A stretch of DNA of 64,000 nt, from assembly GCA_944389105.1 (NCBI GenBank), contig CALXLD010000039.1, positions 43,715 to 107,714 on the forward strand, read 5' to 3'. Positions 51,975 to 60,501 of the stretch are shown one piece after another. Every line of letters begins with the position of its first letter. Within the stretch, counting starts at the first letter, position 1. The DNA comes from an uncultured Spirochaetaceae bacterium (GTDB taxonomy: Bacteria; Spirochaetota; Spirochaetia; Sphaerochaetales; Sphaerochaetaceae). The notes below the pieces were generated by a model, which was not told the origin of the DNA, made no database searches, and saw only the letters and a list, made by a program, of their open reading frames with translations. The translations under genes were made by a program, and so were the position numbers.

Positions 51975-52850
51975 ATGTTCTTTAAGAAATTCGGCGAGAA
52001 GATAAAGAGCCTCTTTGGAGGCAGGAAGATAGATGAGTCCTTCTTTGAGGAGCTTGAGGATACCCTTATTGAGGGAGATCTTGGCGCAAGGCTTACAGAT
52101 GAAATCGTCACGGAACTCAGAGAGACAGCGAAGAGGGAGAAGATAACCGAAGCATCCGATCTTCAGCGGAGAATGAAGGAAATACTCTCCGGTTATATCA
52201 GGGGATACGATGAGAAGCCCGAAAAGGGTAAGCTTACTGTTTATATGATCCTTGGTGTGAATGGCGTAGGGAAGACCACGTCAATTGCCAAGATGGCCAG
52301 CAGGTACACTAAAGAGGGATATAAAGTCCTCATGGCTGCCGGCGATACATTCCGTGCGGCAGCTGTCGATCAGCTTGATATCCATGCGACACGGCTTGGA
52401 ATGAGAATTGTCAAGCAGCAGATGGGCTCCGATCCTGGTGCTGTGATCTATGATGCGATAACTTCTGCAATGGCGCATGGAGATGATCTTATTCTTGCAG
52501 ATACAGCGGGAAGAATGCACAACAAGGAGAACCTGATGAAGGAGCTCCAGAAGATGGATAAGGTTATCAAGGCAAGGGGTATAGAAGAGAAGAATTACAG
52601 GAAATTCCTCGTAATCGATGCCACAACTGGACAGAATGGAGTTTCCCAGGCTCTCCTTTTCAACCAGGCAGTGAACCTGGATGGCGTTATCCTGACAAAA
52701 TATGATTCAGCAGCTAAAGGCGGTGCGCTTCTGCAGATCGGCAGGATGCTTTCGCTTCCTGTGCTGTTTGTATGCACAGGCGAGAAGTATGATGATATCA
52801 AGCCGTTTGACAAGGAAGAATTTCTTAATTCTCTCATGGGACTTGAATGA
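51975..52850 (+). CDS. ftsY: Signal recognition particle receptor FtsY
   Basis: This 291-aa SRP GTPase docks the ribosome-SRP complex at the membrane for co-translational insertion. The N-domain is short. The G-domain has VYMILGVNGVGKTTSIAKMASRY (G1), AAGDTFRAAAVDQLDIHATRLG, ILADTAGRMHNKENLMKEL (G3), VILTKYDSAAKGG (G4) and a C-terminal TGEKYDDIKPFDKEEF. It lacks the acidic A-domain of E. coli FtsY. ATG 51975 is preferred over 51972 as GGAGG (51966-51970) is then 4 nt away. Its stop overlaps the next gene (ATGA). Confidence 0.95.
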   Translation: MFFKKFGEKIKSLFGGRKIDESFFEELEDTLIEGDLGARLTDEIVTELRETAKREKITEASDLQRRMKEILSGYIRGYDEKPEKGKLTVYMILGVNGVGKTTSIAKMASRYTKEGYKVLMAAGDTFRAAAVDQLDIHATRLGMRIVKQQMGSDPGAVIYDAITSAMAHGDDLILADTAGRMHNKENLMKELQKMDKVIKARGIEEKNYRKFLVIDATTGQNGVSQALLFNQAVNLDGVILTKYDSAAKGGALLQIGRMLSLPVLFVCTGEKYDDIKPFDKEEFLNSLMGLE

Positions 52851-53770
52851 TGAAGCGTTCTCTTCTTTTCCTCTTCCTTCTTATTTCCGTTCCCTGCTTT
52901 GCTGAGGTCTTCCAGTCCAATGCCCTTGGGCAGAATCTGGGGACGATCGAGGCCCTTACAGGAAGCGGATACGAAGGAGAAAGCGATAACGGTACAACAG
53001 TAATCTACCTGGATGGTGCCGTTATCAGGAAGAGAATCGAGAGCGCTGATGGCTATACATTGGAGTATGGCGATACTGTTGAGAGTGTCAGGTTCACAGA
53101 GGATGGGAAAAGAGCGGAATGGAGGATTGAAAACCCGGATTCCGAGGAAGTCCATACTTATTTCTATGATGGAGATCGCCTTTCTTCTGTCTCTGTCTCT
53201 GAAAACGGGGAACTTGTGAGGAGAATCGTCTATCTTGATACTCCATCAGGAATGCTTGCTGCCATAACTGGCTCAAATGATTCCTACATCTCACCCTCTT
53301 TTTATCTTTATGAGCTTGATGGGAATTCTGTCAGGTTCACATACCATTCCAACGGTGTTGTGACAAGGGAGGACCTCTCGAAGCCCGGAATGACCTATGA
53401 TGTGGAGGATGACGGGAGCTGGAGGGAGAGTGAAACACGCTCCGATGGTACTGTTGCAGAGAGGCTTTATTCTGCCGATGGCAGGCTTGTAGAAGAAACA
53501 GAGGGTGATTCATCCACTTCGTATAAATACGATGAGAATGGCACTGTAACTGAAAGCCGGATGGTAAATGGAAGCGAGGAGGTTATCTCGCTTTATGAAG
53601 ATGGCAGGCTTGTTTCTTCAGAGACCTTGACCGATGGCGTTACGGATAGAGTGAGAAACTATCTGGATAGCGGTGAAATAGAGGAAATCAGATATCGAGA
53701 CGGAATTCCTGAATACAGCATCCTTTTCGAGGGGGATGGAGTGAGGGTCAGGGAGATCCACAGACTATGA
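52847..53770 (+). CDS. Exported protein with YD/MORN-like repeats, function unknown
   Basis: This 307-aa protein has a signal peptide (MMKRSLLFLFLLISVPCFA). The mature part is a series of short strand-turn units such as YDGDRLSSVSVSENGEL, YSADGRLVEETEG, YDENGTVTESRMVNG and YEDGRLVSSETLTDG, like YD repeats of toxB/MORN type proteins. No catalytic site is visible. ATG overlaps ftsY, and its stop overlaps the Lol-type permease gene. It is therefore expressed with the lipoprotein-export set and could be a substrate or periplasmic partner of it (inference). Confidence 0.75.
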   Translation: MMKRSLLFLFLLISVPCFAEVFQSNALGQNLGTIEALTGSGYEGESDNGTTVIYLDGAVIRKRIESADGYTLEYGDTVESVRFTEDGKRAEWRIENPDSEEVHTYFYDGDRLSSVSVSENGELVRRIVYLDTPSGMLAAITGSNDSYISPSFYLYELDGNSVRFTYHSNGVVTREDLSKPGMTYDVEDDGSWRESETRSDGTVAERLYSADGRLVEETEGDSSTSYKYDENGTVTESRMVNGSEEVISLYEDGRLVSSETLTDGVTDRVRNYLDSGEIEEIRYRDGIPEYSILFEGDGVRVREIHRL

Positions 53771-54831
53771 TAGCTTTCCTTTCCTTCCGGTACAGCTTTT
53801 CAAGATCGTCAAACCACAGATCAAGAGCACTGAGGATAGCAATTGCAGCTTCGCTTTCGCTTGCCGTCCTGATGGTTACGATTTCAGTGATGGAGTACCT
53901 TCAGGGAGGGAGATTCGATAGGATAAGGGATGTGAGTTCCTTTGATATAACCCTAGATGGGGATCATCAGAGCGAGATGCACAGGCGTTATCCAGATGCC
54001 GACGTCTTTGTTTATGGAGAGGGCGAGGCTCTTGGCAATGGAAATGCTTTTCTCGTGCGGTATATCGGGGATGATTACCATGGCGGAGTGAATGTCGCGA
54101 TAGGAGATAGAAGCGGGCTTCTGGTCCCGTATTCCCTTTTAAGAAGCGGCGATACGATTTCGCTTACAATGCTTAGAGAGCTTGAAAGCGGCCGTACTCT
54201 TCCAGTTACGGAGGATTTCAGGGTAACGGGAGCTTTCTCAACCTCTCTTGGCTCTTCCTTTGACTCGTCGATGCTTTTTCTCCCTCTTTCAGAGATGCCT
54301 GAAGGGGTAAAGCTCTATACAGCAATCAAGGGCGTGGATGATTCTGAGCTTGATACGCTCAGGGCAGAAGGCTACTCGGGAGAATCATGGAAGGAGAAGG
54401 AGGCTGGATTATATTCGGCATTCATTGCTGAGAAAGTGATGATGTATCTAGTCCTTTCGATGCTTTTTGTTATTATCCTTGTTTCCTGCCATGGCAGTGT
54501 CAGGGTGTTCTTTTCCTCCCGTGAAAGGGAGAGGGCAGAACTCCTTGTGCTTGGAATGGAGAGAAAAACTGCTGCGGCAGTGTTTGCTCTCTCTTTTTCC
54601 ATAATAATCATTTCAGGAATTGTTCTTGGGTTTCTGCTGACACTTCTTTTTATACCGCTTGGCAAGAGCTTCATGCTATCTTTTCTCGGCGTCAGCGCTG
54701 AACTTGAAATACCGTTTTCCTCCTTTGTTCTGTATTCCTGTATGCTTGTAGCATTTACTGTCATCTTCTCCCTGAGAGAGGAGAGCAGGGTGAACAGAAA
54801 GGGGCTTCTGGAGGTGCTTGGAAATGAGTAA
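53767..54831 (+). CDS. Lol/MacB-type ABC transporter permease (first)
   Basis: This 354-aa protein has the four-helix topology of FtsX/LolC/LolE permeases: a helix near residues 24-45, a large extracytoplasmic domain (about 50-215), then three helices. SLGSSFDSSMLFLPLSEMP and VKLYTAIKGVDDS belong to the MacB-like periplasmic domain. In LolCDE such permeases lift lipoproteins from the inner membrane. It pairs with the ATPase at 54824 and the permease at 55491. Function as a lipoprotein exporter is likely but unproven. Confidence 0.8.
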   Translation: MIAFLSFRYSFSRSSNHRSRALRIAIAASLSLAVLMVTISVMEYLQGGRFDRIRDVSSFDITLDGDHQSEMHRRYPDADVFVYGEGEALGNGNAFLVRYIGDDYHGGVNVAIGDRSGLLVPYSLLRSGDTISLTMLRELESGRTLPVTEDFRVTGAFSTSLGSSFDSSMLFLPLSEMPEGVKLYTAIKGVDDSELDTLRAEGYSGESWKEKEAGLYSAFIAEKVMMYLVLSMLFVIILVSCHGSVRVFFSSRERERAELLVLGMERKTAAAVFALSFSIIIISGIVLGFLLTLLFIPLGKSFMLSFLGVSAELEIPFSSFVLYSCMLVAFTVIFSLREESRVNRKGLLEVLGNE

Positions 54832-55507
54832 TCTGCTGGAACTTGAGGATATAAGGAAATCATTTCCGTCTCCTGCGGGAGGCCGAATAGATATACTGAA
54901 TGGGATTTCACTCTCTCTTCTTCCCGGCGAGGTGGTTGCGATAATAGGAAAGAGCGGCTCAGGGAAAAGCACGCTGCTTAGTATTGCCGCACTCCTTTCA
55001 TTTCCGGAAAGCGGGAAGGTCTATTATAGCGGCAGGGATACTTCATCGCTGAAGGAGAAAGAAGTTGCCGCTTTGAGAAGCAGGATCGGCTTTGTCTTTC
55101 AGTCATCACAGCTTCTTGCCGATTTCTCTGCCCTTGAAAACACCGCGATGCCTCTTATGATACAGGGAAAAAGCAAAGAGGAGGCATTTTCTGAAGCCAG
55201 AAAGTTCCTTTCGATGGTTGGTCTTGAGAAGAGGGAGATGCATAGAAGCGCAGAGCTTTCCGGAGGCGAAAAGCAGCGTGTTGCGATTGCAAGAGCCCTT
55301 GCGGGAAACCCTGTTGTGGTCTTCGCTGATGAGCCAACAGGATCCCTGGATGAAAAAAACGCTGCTTCAACCGAGGAAATCCTTCTTTCCGCGGTGAATG
55401 AGACAGGGCACCCGATGCTCCTTGTCACCCATAATATGGCTTTCGCAGAAAAGGCTGACAGGGTTCTTGAGCTGAGGGAGGGCAGGCTCAATGCGCTCGG
55501 CTGCTGA
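54824..55507 (+). CDS. LolD-type ABC transporter ATPase
   Basis: This 227-aa ATPase starts at ATG 54824, 9 nt after GGAGG and overlapping the previous stop. Walker A is IGKSGSGKSTLL, followed by a Q-loop FQSSQLLADFSALENTAMPLMIQ typical of the LolD/MacB group, signature [15 protein letters not shown], Walker B VVFADEPTGSLDE and H-loop LVTHNMAFA. It powers the two flanking permeases. Confidence 0.93.
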   Translation: MSNLLELEDIRKSFPSPAGGRIDILNGISLSLLPGEVVAIIGKSGSGKSTLLSIAALLSFPESGKVYYSGRDTSSLKEKEVAALRSRIGFVFQSSQLLADFSALENTAMPLMIQGKSKEEAFSEARKFLSMVGLEKREMHRSAELSGGEKQRVAIARALAGNPVVVFADEPTGSLDEKNAASTEEILLSAVNETGHPMLLVTHNMAFAEKADRVLELREGRLNALGC

Positions 55508-56603
55508 AAAGCTTTATATTTCGAGAAAAAGGGGCCGCGGTATGGGATTGCGGTATGTAATCTCTGCTTTGCTTCCTCTTCTTCTGCTGCTGCTTGTGAC
55601 TTCTGTTCTCTCTTTTGCGCTTGTGTTCATTTTCTCTATGTCATCCCAGATTGACAGGATGATAGCCCTGCTTGGCTCAGGAACTGTATATTCACTGGAG
55701 GATCCAGGGGCTTTCATCCCAGAGGGATCTGAAGTCTCTGCATCTGGACGGACAAGTGCGCTTCTCTATTCGGAAGGAGGAGAGTCTGCTGTGCTTCTGA
55801 AAGGGGTGGAAGATGGATACTTTTCAGGAATGCGCGCTGAGGAGCTTGATATCAGATACAATGATGGCAGCGGTATCAATCCGATAATAATATCAAGTGC
55901 GCTTGCACGTGAGCTTTCCCTTTCTCCCGGGGACAGGCTGACTCTTCTTGTATGGGAGGGAAACAGGGCAAGGCCATTTCTATGTACAGTTTCTGGTATA
56001 TATGAGTCGATATACCCACAGCTTGATAGCCATCTTGTGTTTTCATCCCTTGATATGACAGGCCCCGACGGGTATGAGATACTGCTTCCAAGGGGCGAGG
56101 ATGAGAATGGGCTTGTAGAAACTCTGTGGAACAACGGCATACCGGCACAGTCGTACAGGACTCTGTATTCATCCATTTACAGCAATGTAAGGGAATCAAT
56201 CGGGATTCTCTATGTAATACTGCTTGCTGTTGCCTTGCTTGCAGCATTCTTCTCATCCGATGCTGCACAGGTGTATATAGACAGGGATAGAAAGGACATA
56301 AAGGAGATGTGGATGCTCGGGCTTGGACGGCAGAGGATAAAGGCAATCTATTTCCGCCTGACGCTTTCTGCCGTGGCTTTCTCTGCAGTTCTTGGAGCTG
56401 TAATTGGATTGCTCCTTGCATTCCTTTCGCCGCTTATGCTTTCCGCTATTGCCCGGACAGAACCTGCTCTTCTTGAGTACTATGTCACGTCATTCAGAAT
56501 AGTAATCCCATATCCATCCATCATCCTTATGGTAATCGTGGAAATAGCTGTATCAGGGCTGTCGATAGCTTTCTCCTTAAGAAGAAAGCGCGAAATGCAT
56601 TAA
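55491..56603 (+). CDS. Lol/MacB-type ABC transporter permease (second)
   Basis: This 370-aa permease is divergent from the one at 53767 but has the same layout: an N-terminal helix, an outer domain (about 60-220, with PIIISSALARELSLSPGDRLTLLV), then three helices. Its start overlaps the ATPase gene by 17 bp. Two unlike permeases around one ATPase match the LolC-LolD-LolE order. No terminator is visible after the stop at 56603; the next gene, rnz, appears to have its own promoter. Confidence 0.82.
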   Translation: MRSAAEKLYISRKRGRGMGLRYVISALLPLLLLLLVTSVLSFALVFIFSMSSQIDRMIALLGSGTVYSLEDPGAFIPEGSEVSASGRTSALLYSEGGESAVLLKGVEDGYFSGMRAEELDIRYNDGSGINPIIISSALARELSLSPGDRLTLLVWEGNRARPFLCTVSGIYESIYPQLDSHLVFSSLDMTGPDGYEILLPRGEDENGLVETLWNNGIPAQSYRTLYSSIYSNVRESIGILYVILLAVALLAAFFSSDAAQVYIDRDRKDIKEMWMLGLGRQRIKAIYFRLTLSAVAFSAVLGAVIGLLLAFLSPLMLSAIARTEPALLEYYVTSFRIVIPYPSIILMVIVEIAVSGLSIAFSLRRKREMH

Positions 56604-56611
56604 CCCCATCT

Positions 56612-56639
56612 TTTCCATCCTTCTGATAATTAGTATAGT
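56612..56639 (+). promoter_or_regulatory. Leaderless-type promoter of rnz
   Basis: TATAGT (56634-56639) lies exactly 6 nt before GTG 56646. A weak TTTCCA (56612-56617) sits 16 bp upstream. No Shine-Dalgarno sequence. Confidence 0.55.
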
Positions 56640-56645
56640 CATTGT

Positions 56646-57569
56646 GTGAATTTAGAAGCCTTCCAGCTTGGAACAAGCGGTATGATGCCGCTTCCTGGGC
56701 GATTTCTTACATCTGTTCTTGTTAGGCGTGAAGGTGACCTCTTTCTCTTTGATTCGGGAGAGGGCACTCAGGTATCTATGAAAATGCTCAATCTTCGCTG
56801 GAAGAAGATCTCTGCAATCTTCATATCACATATGCATGCGGATCATGTAACGGGACTTCCCGGGATCCTGATGCTTTCCTCGCAGGTTGACAGAACGGAT
56901 CCTCTTTATATCATCGGGCCGAGCAAGCTGAAGGATTATATTGAAGCATCGCGCCGTATTCTTGATATGTATATCAATTACGAAATATGCTTCATACCTG
57001 CTGAGCCAGGAGTTGTTTTCTCCGGAGACGGCTTTACTGTGCAGGCGTTCCCGCTGATACATACAAAGCCCTGTTTCGGCTACTCGCTGGTTGAGGAGAA
57101 AAGGAAAGGCGAGTTCTATCCTGATAAGGCCGCAGAGCTTGGTGTTCCTAAGGGCAGGCTGTGGGGAGTTCTCCAGAGCGGCAGTCCTGTGACTCTCGAT
57201 GATGGCAGGGTTATCACCAGCGATATGGTGATGGGAAATGCAAGGGAAGGAAGGAAGCTCAGCTATGTTACCGATACGATGTATTTTGAGCATATAGCTG
57301 ACTACGTTCATGATTCGGATATTCTTTTCTGCGAGGGTATGTTTGAGAAGGCGCTGGCGGATACTGCAAAGGAAAAGAAGCATATGACAAGCTATGAGGC
57401 AGGGCTTGTCGCAAGAGACAGTTCAAGCAGGAAGCTGTGCCTGCAGCATTATTCCCCACGCTATTCTGACAGGGAGCTGAGGATTCTTGAACGCGATGCT
57501 AAGGAAGTTTTCCCTGAAACCGTGCTCACCAGGGATAGAATGTCTTTTGAGATTCCTCTGAAGGACTGA
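56646..57569 (+). CDS. rnz: Ribonuclease Z (tRNA 3' endonuclease)
   Basis: This 307-aa metallo-beta-lactamase fold RNase trims tRNA 3' trailers. The zinc motif H62-M-H64-A-D66-H67 is complete. FDSGEGTQVSMKM precedes it, then FPLIHTKPCFGYSL, SYVTDTMY, a later ILFCEGMFEKAL-KHMTSYEAG block and LQHYSPRY follow. This is a canonical RNase Z series with the short exosite. The GTG start is used because the first in-frame ATG would cut off the N-terminal strand. Predicted leaderless. Confidence 0.95.
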   Translation: MNLEAFQLGTSGMMPLPGRFLTSVLVRREGDLFLFDSGEGTQVSMKMLNLRWKKISAIFISHMHADHVTGLPGILMLSSQVDRTDPLYIIGPSKLKDYIEASRRILDMYINYEICFIPAEPGVVFSGDGFTVQAFPLIHTKPCFGYSLVEEKRKGEFYPDKAAELGVPKGRLWGVLQSGSPVTLDDGRVITSDMVMGNAREGRKLSYVTDTMYFEHIADYVHDSDILFCEGMFEKALADTAKEKKHMTSYEAGLVARDSSSRKLCLQHYSPRYSDRELRILERDAKEVFPETVLTRDRMSFEIPLKD

Positions 57570-57570
57570 A

Positions 57571-58470
57571 ATGCACGATATCTGGAATCCTTGGCATGGC
57601 TGCAGAAAGATAAGCGAAGGATGCCTTAACTGCTACATGTATTTTCTCGACAGGCTTCGTAATCAGGATGGTTCCCTGATTTTCAGGACAAGTGGATTTG
57701 AGTATCCGCTGCAGAAGGATATGCATGGGAATTATAAGGTGCGAAGCGGAGAGATGCTCCGTGTATGCATGACCTCGGATTTCTTTCTTGAAGAGGCTGA
57801 TGAGTGGAGGGAAGAAGCCTGGCGGATAATTAAAAAGCGCAGCGATGTTGTCTTTTTCCTCCTTACAAAGCGTGCTGAGAGAATTCCCGGGAGTCTCCCT
57901 TCTGACTGGGGAGACGGATGGGAGAATGTTTTCCTCAACGTTACTGCCGAGAACCAGAGGAGAGCAGATGAGCGTATTCCCGTACTGCTTTCAGTTCCCG
58001 CAAAGCATCGCGGGGTTATGACAGCTCCTCTTAGCGGGGAGGTCAGGCTTGGGAAATACCTCGATACAGGGCTTATTGAAGAAGTTATAGCAGGCGGAGA
58101 GAATTATGATGGTGCCCGCCCTTGCAGATGGGAGTGGGTCAAGAGCCTTTCTGATGAGTGCAGGGCAAGGGATATCCTTTTTGCTTTCATAGAAACAGGC
58201 AATGTATTCATCAGAGATGGAAAGAGCATCAGGTTCAGGAATAAGAGGGAACAGTCTGTCTATGCTTTCAGATCCGGACTGAGCTACGAAGGAAGAAGAC
58301 CTGTATCCAGTCTCACTCAGGAAGAGCCGGATCTTTTCGGTATCAGTGAGTATGTTCCGTATTTCGGCAGGACCGAATGTGCTGAATGCGGCATGCGGAT
58401 AATCTGCAATGGATGCTCCGGATGCGGAAAATGCAATAATGCTGTACAATCTGATAGAGAGAAGAAATGA
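57571..58470 (+). CDS. DUF5131 family protein (Gp37/Gp68-like), Cys-rich
   Basis: This 299-aa protein has the DUF5131 opening WNPWHGCRKISEGCLNCYMYF (C11, C18, C21), TSDFFLEEADEWREEAW, FLLTKRAERI, NVTAENQRRADERIPVLLSVPAKHRGVM and EEVIAGGENYDGARPC. This family occurs in phages and bacteria and has no settled reaction; the layout resembles radical-SAM-like TIM barrels. An unusual C-terminal tail carries a further Cys cluster (ECAECGMRIICNGCSGCGKC, seven Cys), perhaps an iron-sulfur or zinc module. The ATG starts one base after the rnz stop. Confidence 0.82.
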   Translation: MHDIWNPWHGCRKISEGCLNCYMYFLDRLRNQDGSLIFRTSGFEYPLQKDMHGNYKVRSGEMLRVCMTSDFFLEEADEWREEAWRIIKKRSDVVFFLLTKRAERIPGSLPSDWGDGWENVFLNVTAENQRRADERIPVLLSVPAKHRGVMTAPLSGEVRLGKYLDTGLIEEVIAGGENYDGARPCRWEWVKSLSDECRARDILFAFIETGNVFIRDGKSIRFRNKREQSVYAFRSGLSYEGRRPVSSLTQEEPDLFGISEYVPYFGRTECAECGMRIICNGCSGCGKCNNAVQSDREKK

Positions 58471-59243
58471 GACGAGTTGATTATCATATAGGAAATAATA
58501 AAGCGGAGTTCTATGGGTATATCCATGAGGATATTTCCAAAGAGGGGGGCGAATACAAGCTGCGCCCGGCTGTGATAGTCTGTCCTGGCGGCGGGTATAT
58601 CCGTCTTTCAATAAGGGAGGAAGATCCTGTAGTCTTCCCTCTTTTTGCACATGGGTATAATGTTTTCGTCCTTAAATACAGTGTCGGTGATGCCATAAGG
58701 ACTTCATGGCCTGAGGAGGAAGCTGCTGAGGCTGTTTCCATACTGAGGCGAGATGCTTCTTCTCTCGACATAGATCAAAGTGCAATTGCCATTATGGGAT
58801 TCTCTGCAGGCGGACATGTTGCAGCTTCAATTGCATGCCACTGGAAGAAATACGGGGCTGAGTCCAGACCTGATGCAGCAGTTCTATGCTACCCTGTGAT
58901 AACAATGGGGGAATATGGTCATAAAATGAGTACCGAAAGCCTTACAGGCGGAAATGAAGAGCTTGTGAGATACTATTCACTGGAGACCCAGACTGATTGT
59001 GATACTTCTCCATGCTTCATCTGGCATACATTCCCGGATCAGTCGGTTGATGTCCAGAACTCGCTTTCCTTTGCCTCGGCTCTGCATAGAAGCGGGGTTG
59101 AAACGGAACTGCATGTCTATAGTGCGGGAATACATGGGCTTTCTCTTGGATACCGTGAGACAGGCAAGGAGGAGAAAGCTGTTCAGAGCTGGATGGATCT
59201 GGCTATTTCCTGGCTGGACAGACGCTGGAATTTTTCGAGATAG
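58467..59243 (+). CDS. Alpha/beta hydrolase, acetyl-xylan/carbohydrate esterase-like
   Basis: This 258-aa enzyme has the esterase pattern of the BD-FAE/Axe-like group. The oxyanion segment PAVIVCPGGGYIRLSIRE is followed by nucleophile elbow IMGFSAGGH (Ser at about 113), acid in HTFPDQSVDVQNS, and His in YSAGIHGLSLG. It has no signal peptide, so it acts in the cytosol on imported esters, probably acetylated sugars. ATG overlaps the DUF5131 stop. Confidence 0.88.
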   Translation: MRRVDYHIGNNKAEFYGYIHEDISKEGGEYKLRPAVIVCPGGGYIRLSIREEDPVVFPLFAHGYNVFVLKYSVGDAIRTSWPEEEAAEAVSILRRDASSLDIDQSAIAIMGFSAGGHVAASIACHWKKYGAESRPDAAVLCYPVITMGEYGHKMSTESLTGGNEELVRYYSLETQTDCDTSPCFIWHTFPDQSVDVQNSLSFASALHRSGVETELHVYSAGIHGLSLGYRETGKEEKAVQSWMDLAISWLDRRWNFSR

Positions 59244-59245
59244 AT

Positions 59246-60493
59246 ATGAAAAGGATAGCGGGAATCATATTGGTTTTTCTGATGCTTCCCTTTGGGCTCT
59301 ATGCTTCTGAGTCGCTATCCTTTGATGCCTATATTGATTCTGTCTCCGGAGGGGTAAAAGGATTCGGACTGGGGCTTTTTCCTCTTGGTACGACATTCGG
59401 CTTTGAGCGTTATTACCAGATAGTTCCAGGCGAGAACAGAGCCGAGTTCCAGATTGAGCTGTCATTTGCCTTCAATAATTCCTCTCTATCCACAGATTAT
59501 GATTACCTGAATGGACGTCCAAGATGGGTACTGAGCAATGATGAGCTCGGAGATTACAGTTTCTTCGGCGGAGATGGATGGAATGATGGAGGGGACAGAG
59601 CCTTGTCGTATTTCAACCCCCGTTCCGATATAGACATCTACATAGATCAGGGGTTCTGGGATAATCCGCTGTATGAAAAAGGCTCTCTTTTCAATGTCAG
59701 GGTCGGATACAATGCCCGTTATGCGATGAGTCTGGAAGAGGTTACATTTTCCCTTGCAGGACATGGTGGTCTTGATTCGCCCGTTTTCGTAAATAGCGAT
59801 GGAAGCCGAAGAGAACCTTTTGATTCCTTCCTTCCTGCTTACCCATGGCTGAGCGGATCAAGAAATGTCTTTACTGACTATCTTTATCTTGTCCTGTCCC
59901 TGAACATGGACCGTGATACTCCTACCGATGCAGAGGCTGAGGAAGGAATCAGTGCAGAACTAAGGCTTGAAGCCGGTCCTAGCTGGCTTTTCAACAATAT
60001 AACGCCGGAAGGTATTCAGAGCGATTACTGTCTTGCCCTCCTGTATGTGGAGGAGAAGATGGAGATATTCTCAATAGAGCAGGATAATGGCTGGACATGG
60101 ATGAACCTCTATATAGGACATTCAAATACCCTGCAGTATGTTTCTGGTTCCGTCGTACCGGAGAACAAGCTTCCGCTTGACAGGCTCAGGGGAGGGTTCA
60201 GGGACAGGATATGGATCCATTTTACCGGACCGCAGTTCATGGCCGGTGACTGCTATACGAATATTGAGCTCAATCTCTATAACACGGTAATGTTCGGTGG
60301 TGTAGCAAATGAGACTGATGGTGCAACAAGGGCTGTGGAATTGCAGTCAGGTTTTTCCGCTATTTTCCAGCTTCGTCTGTTCGGTTTCATCAGGTTCGAG
60401 TATCAGATAGGCTATGATTTCATCAGAGGAATCTGGCCGCATGAACCCCAGTGGTGGCAGAACTCTGCCCTGCAGTTCTATGTATCGCTTTAG
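59246..60493 (+). CDS. Exported outer-membrane-like protein 1 of a four-gene cluster
   Basis: This 415-aa protein has a signal peptide (MKRIAGIILVFLMLPFGLYAS) and many amphipathic strands ending in aromatic residues (FSAIFQLRLFGFIRFEYQIGYDFI near the end). It shares blocks with the next gene: a GFW/GFID segment, RDRIWIHFTGPQFMAGDCYTNIELNLYN here against NRLSMTFYGPQIYSMDTYPSITFFWD there. That makes the two paralogous. A membrane barrel or surface protein is likely; function unknown. Confidence 0.75.
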   Translation: MKRIAGIILVFLMLPFGLYASESLSFDAYIDSVSGGVKGFGLGLFPLGTTFGFERYYQIVPGENRAEFQIELSFAFNNSSLSTDYDYLNGRPRWVLSNDELGDYSFFGGDGWNDGGDRALSYFNPRSDIDIYIDQGFWDNPLYEKGSLFNVRVGYNARYAMSLEEVTFSLAGHGGLDSPVFVNSDGSRREPFDSFLPAYPWLSGSRNVFTDYLYLVLSLNMDRDTPTDAEAEEGISAELRLEAGPSWLFNNITPEGIQSDYCLALLYVEEKMEIFSIEQDNGWTWMNLYIGHSNTLQYVSGSVVPENKLPLDRLRGGFRDRIWIHFTGPQFMAGDCYTNIELNLYNTVMFGGVANETDGATRAVELQSGFSAIFQLRLFGFIRFEYQIGYDFIRGIWPHEPQWWQNSALQFYVSL

Positions 60494-60501
60494 GAGGATG
60501 G

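Noticed and set aside
60451..60501. Longer start of exported protein 2 at 60451
   Set aside because: The extension overlaps the previous gene and has no signal-peptide character; GGAGG marks ATG 60502.
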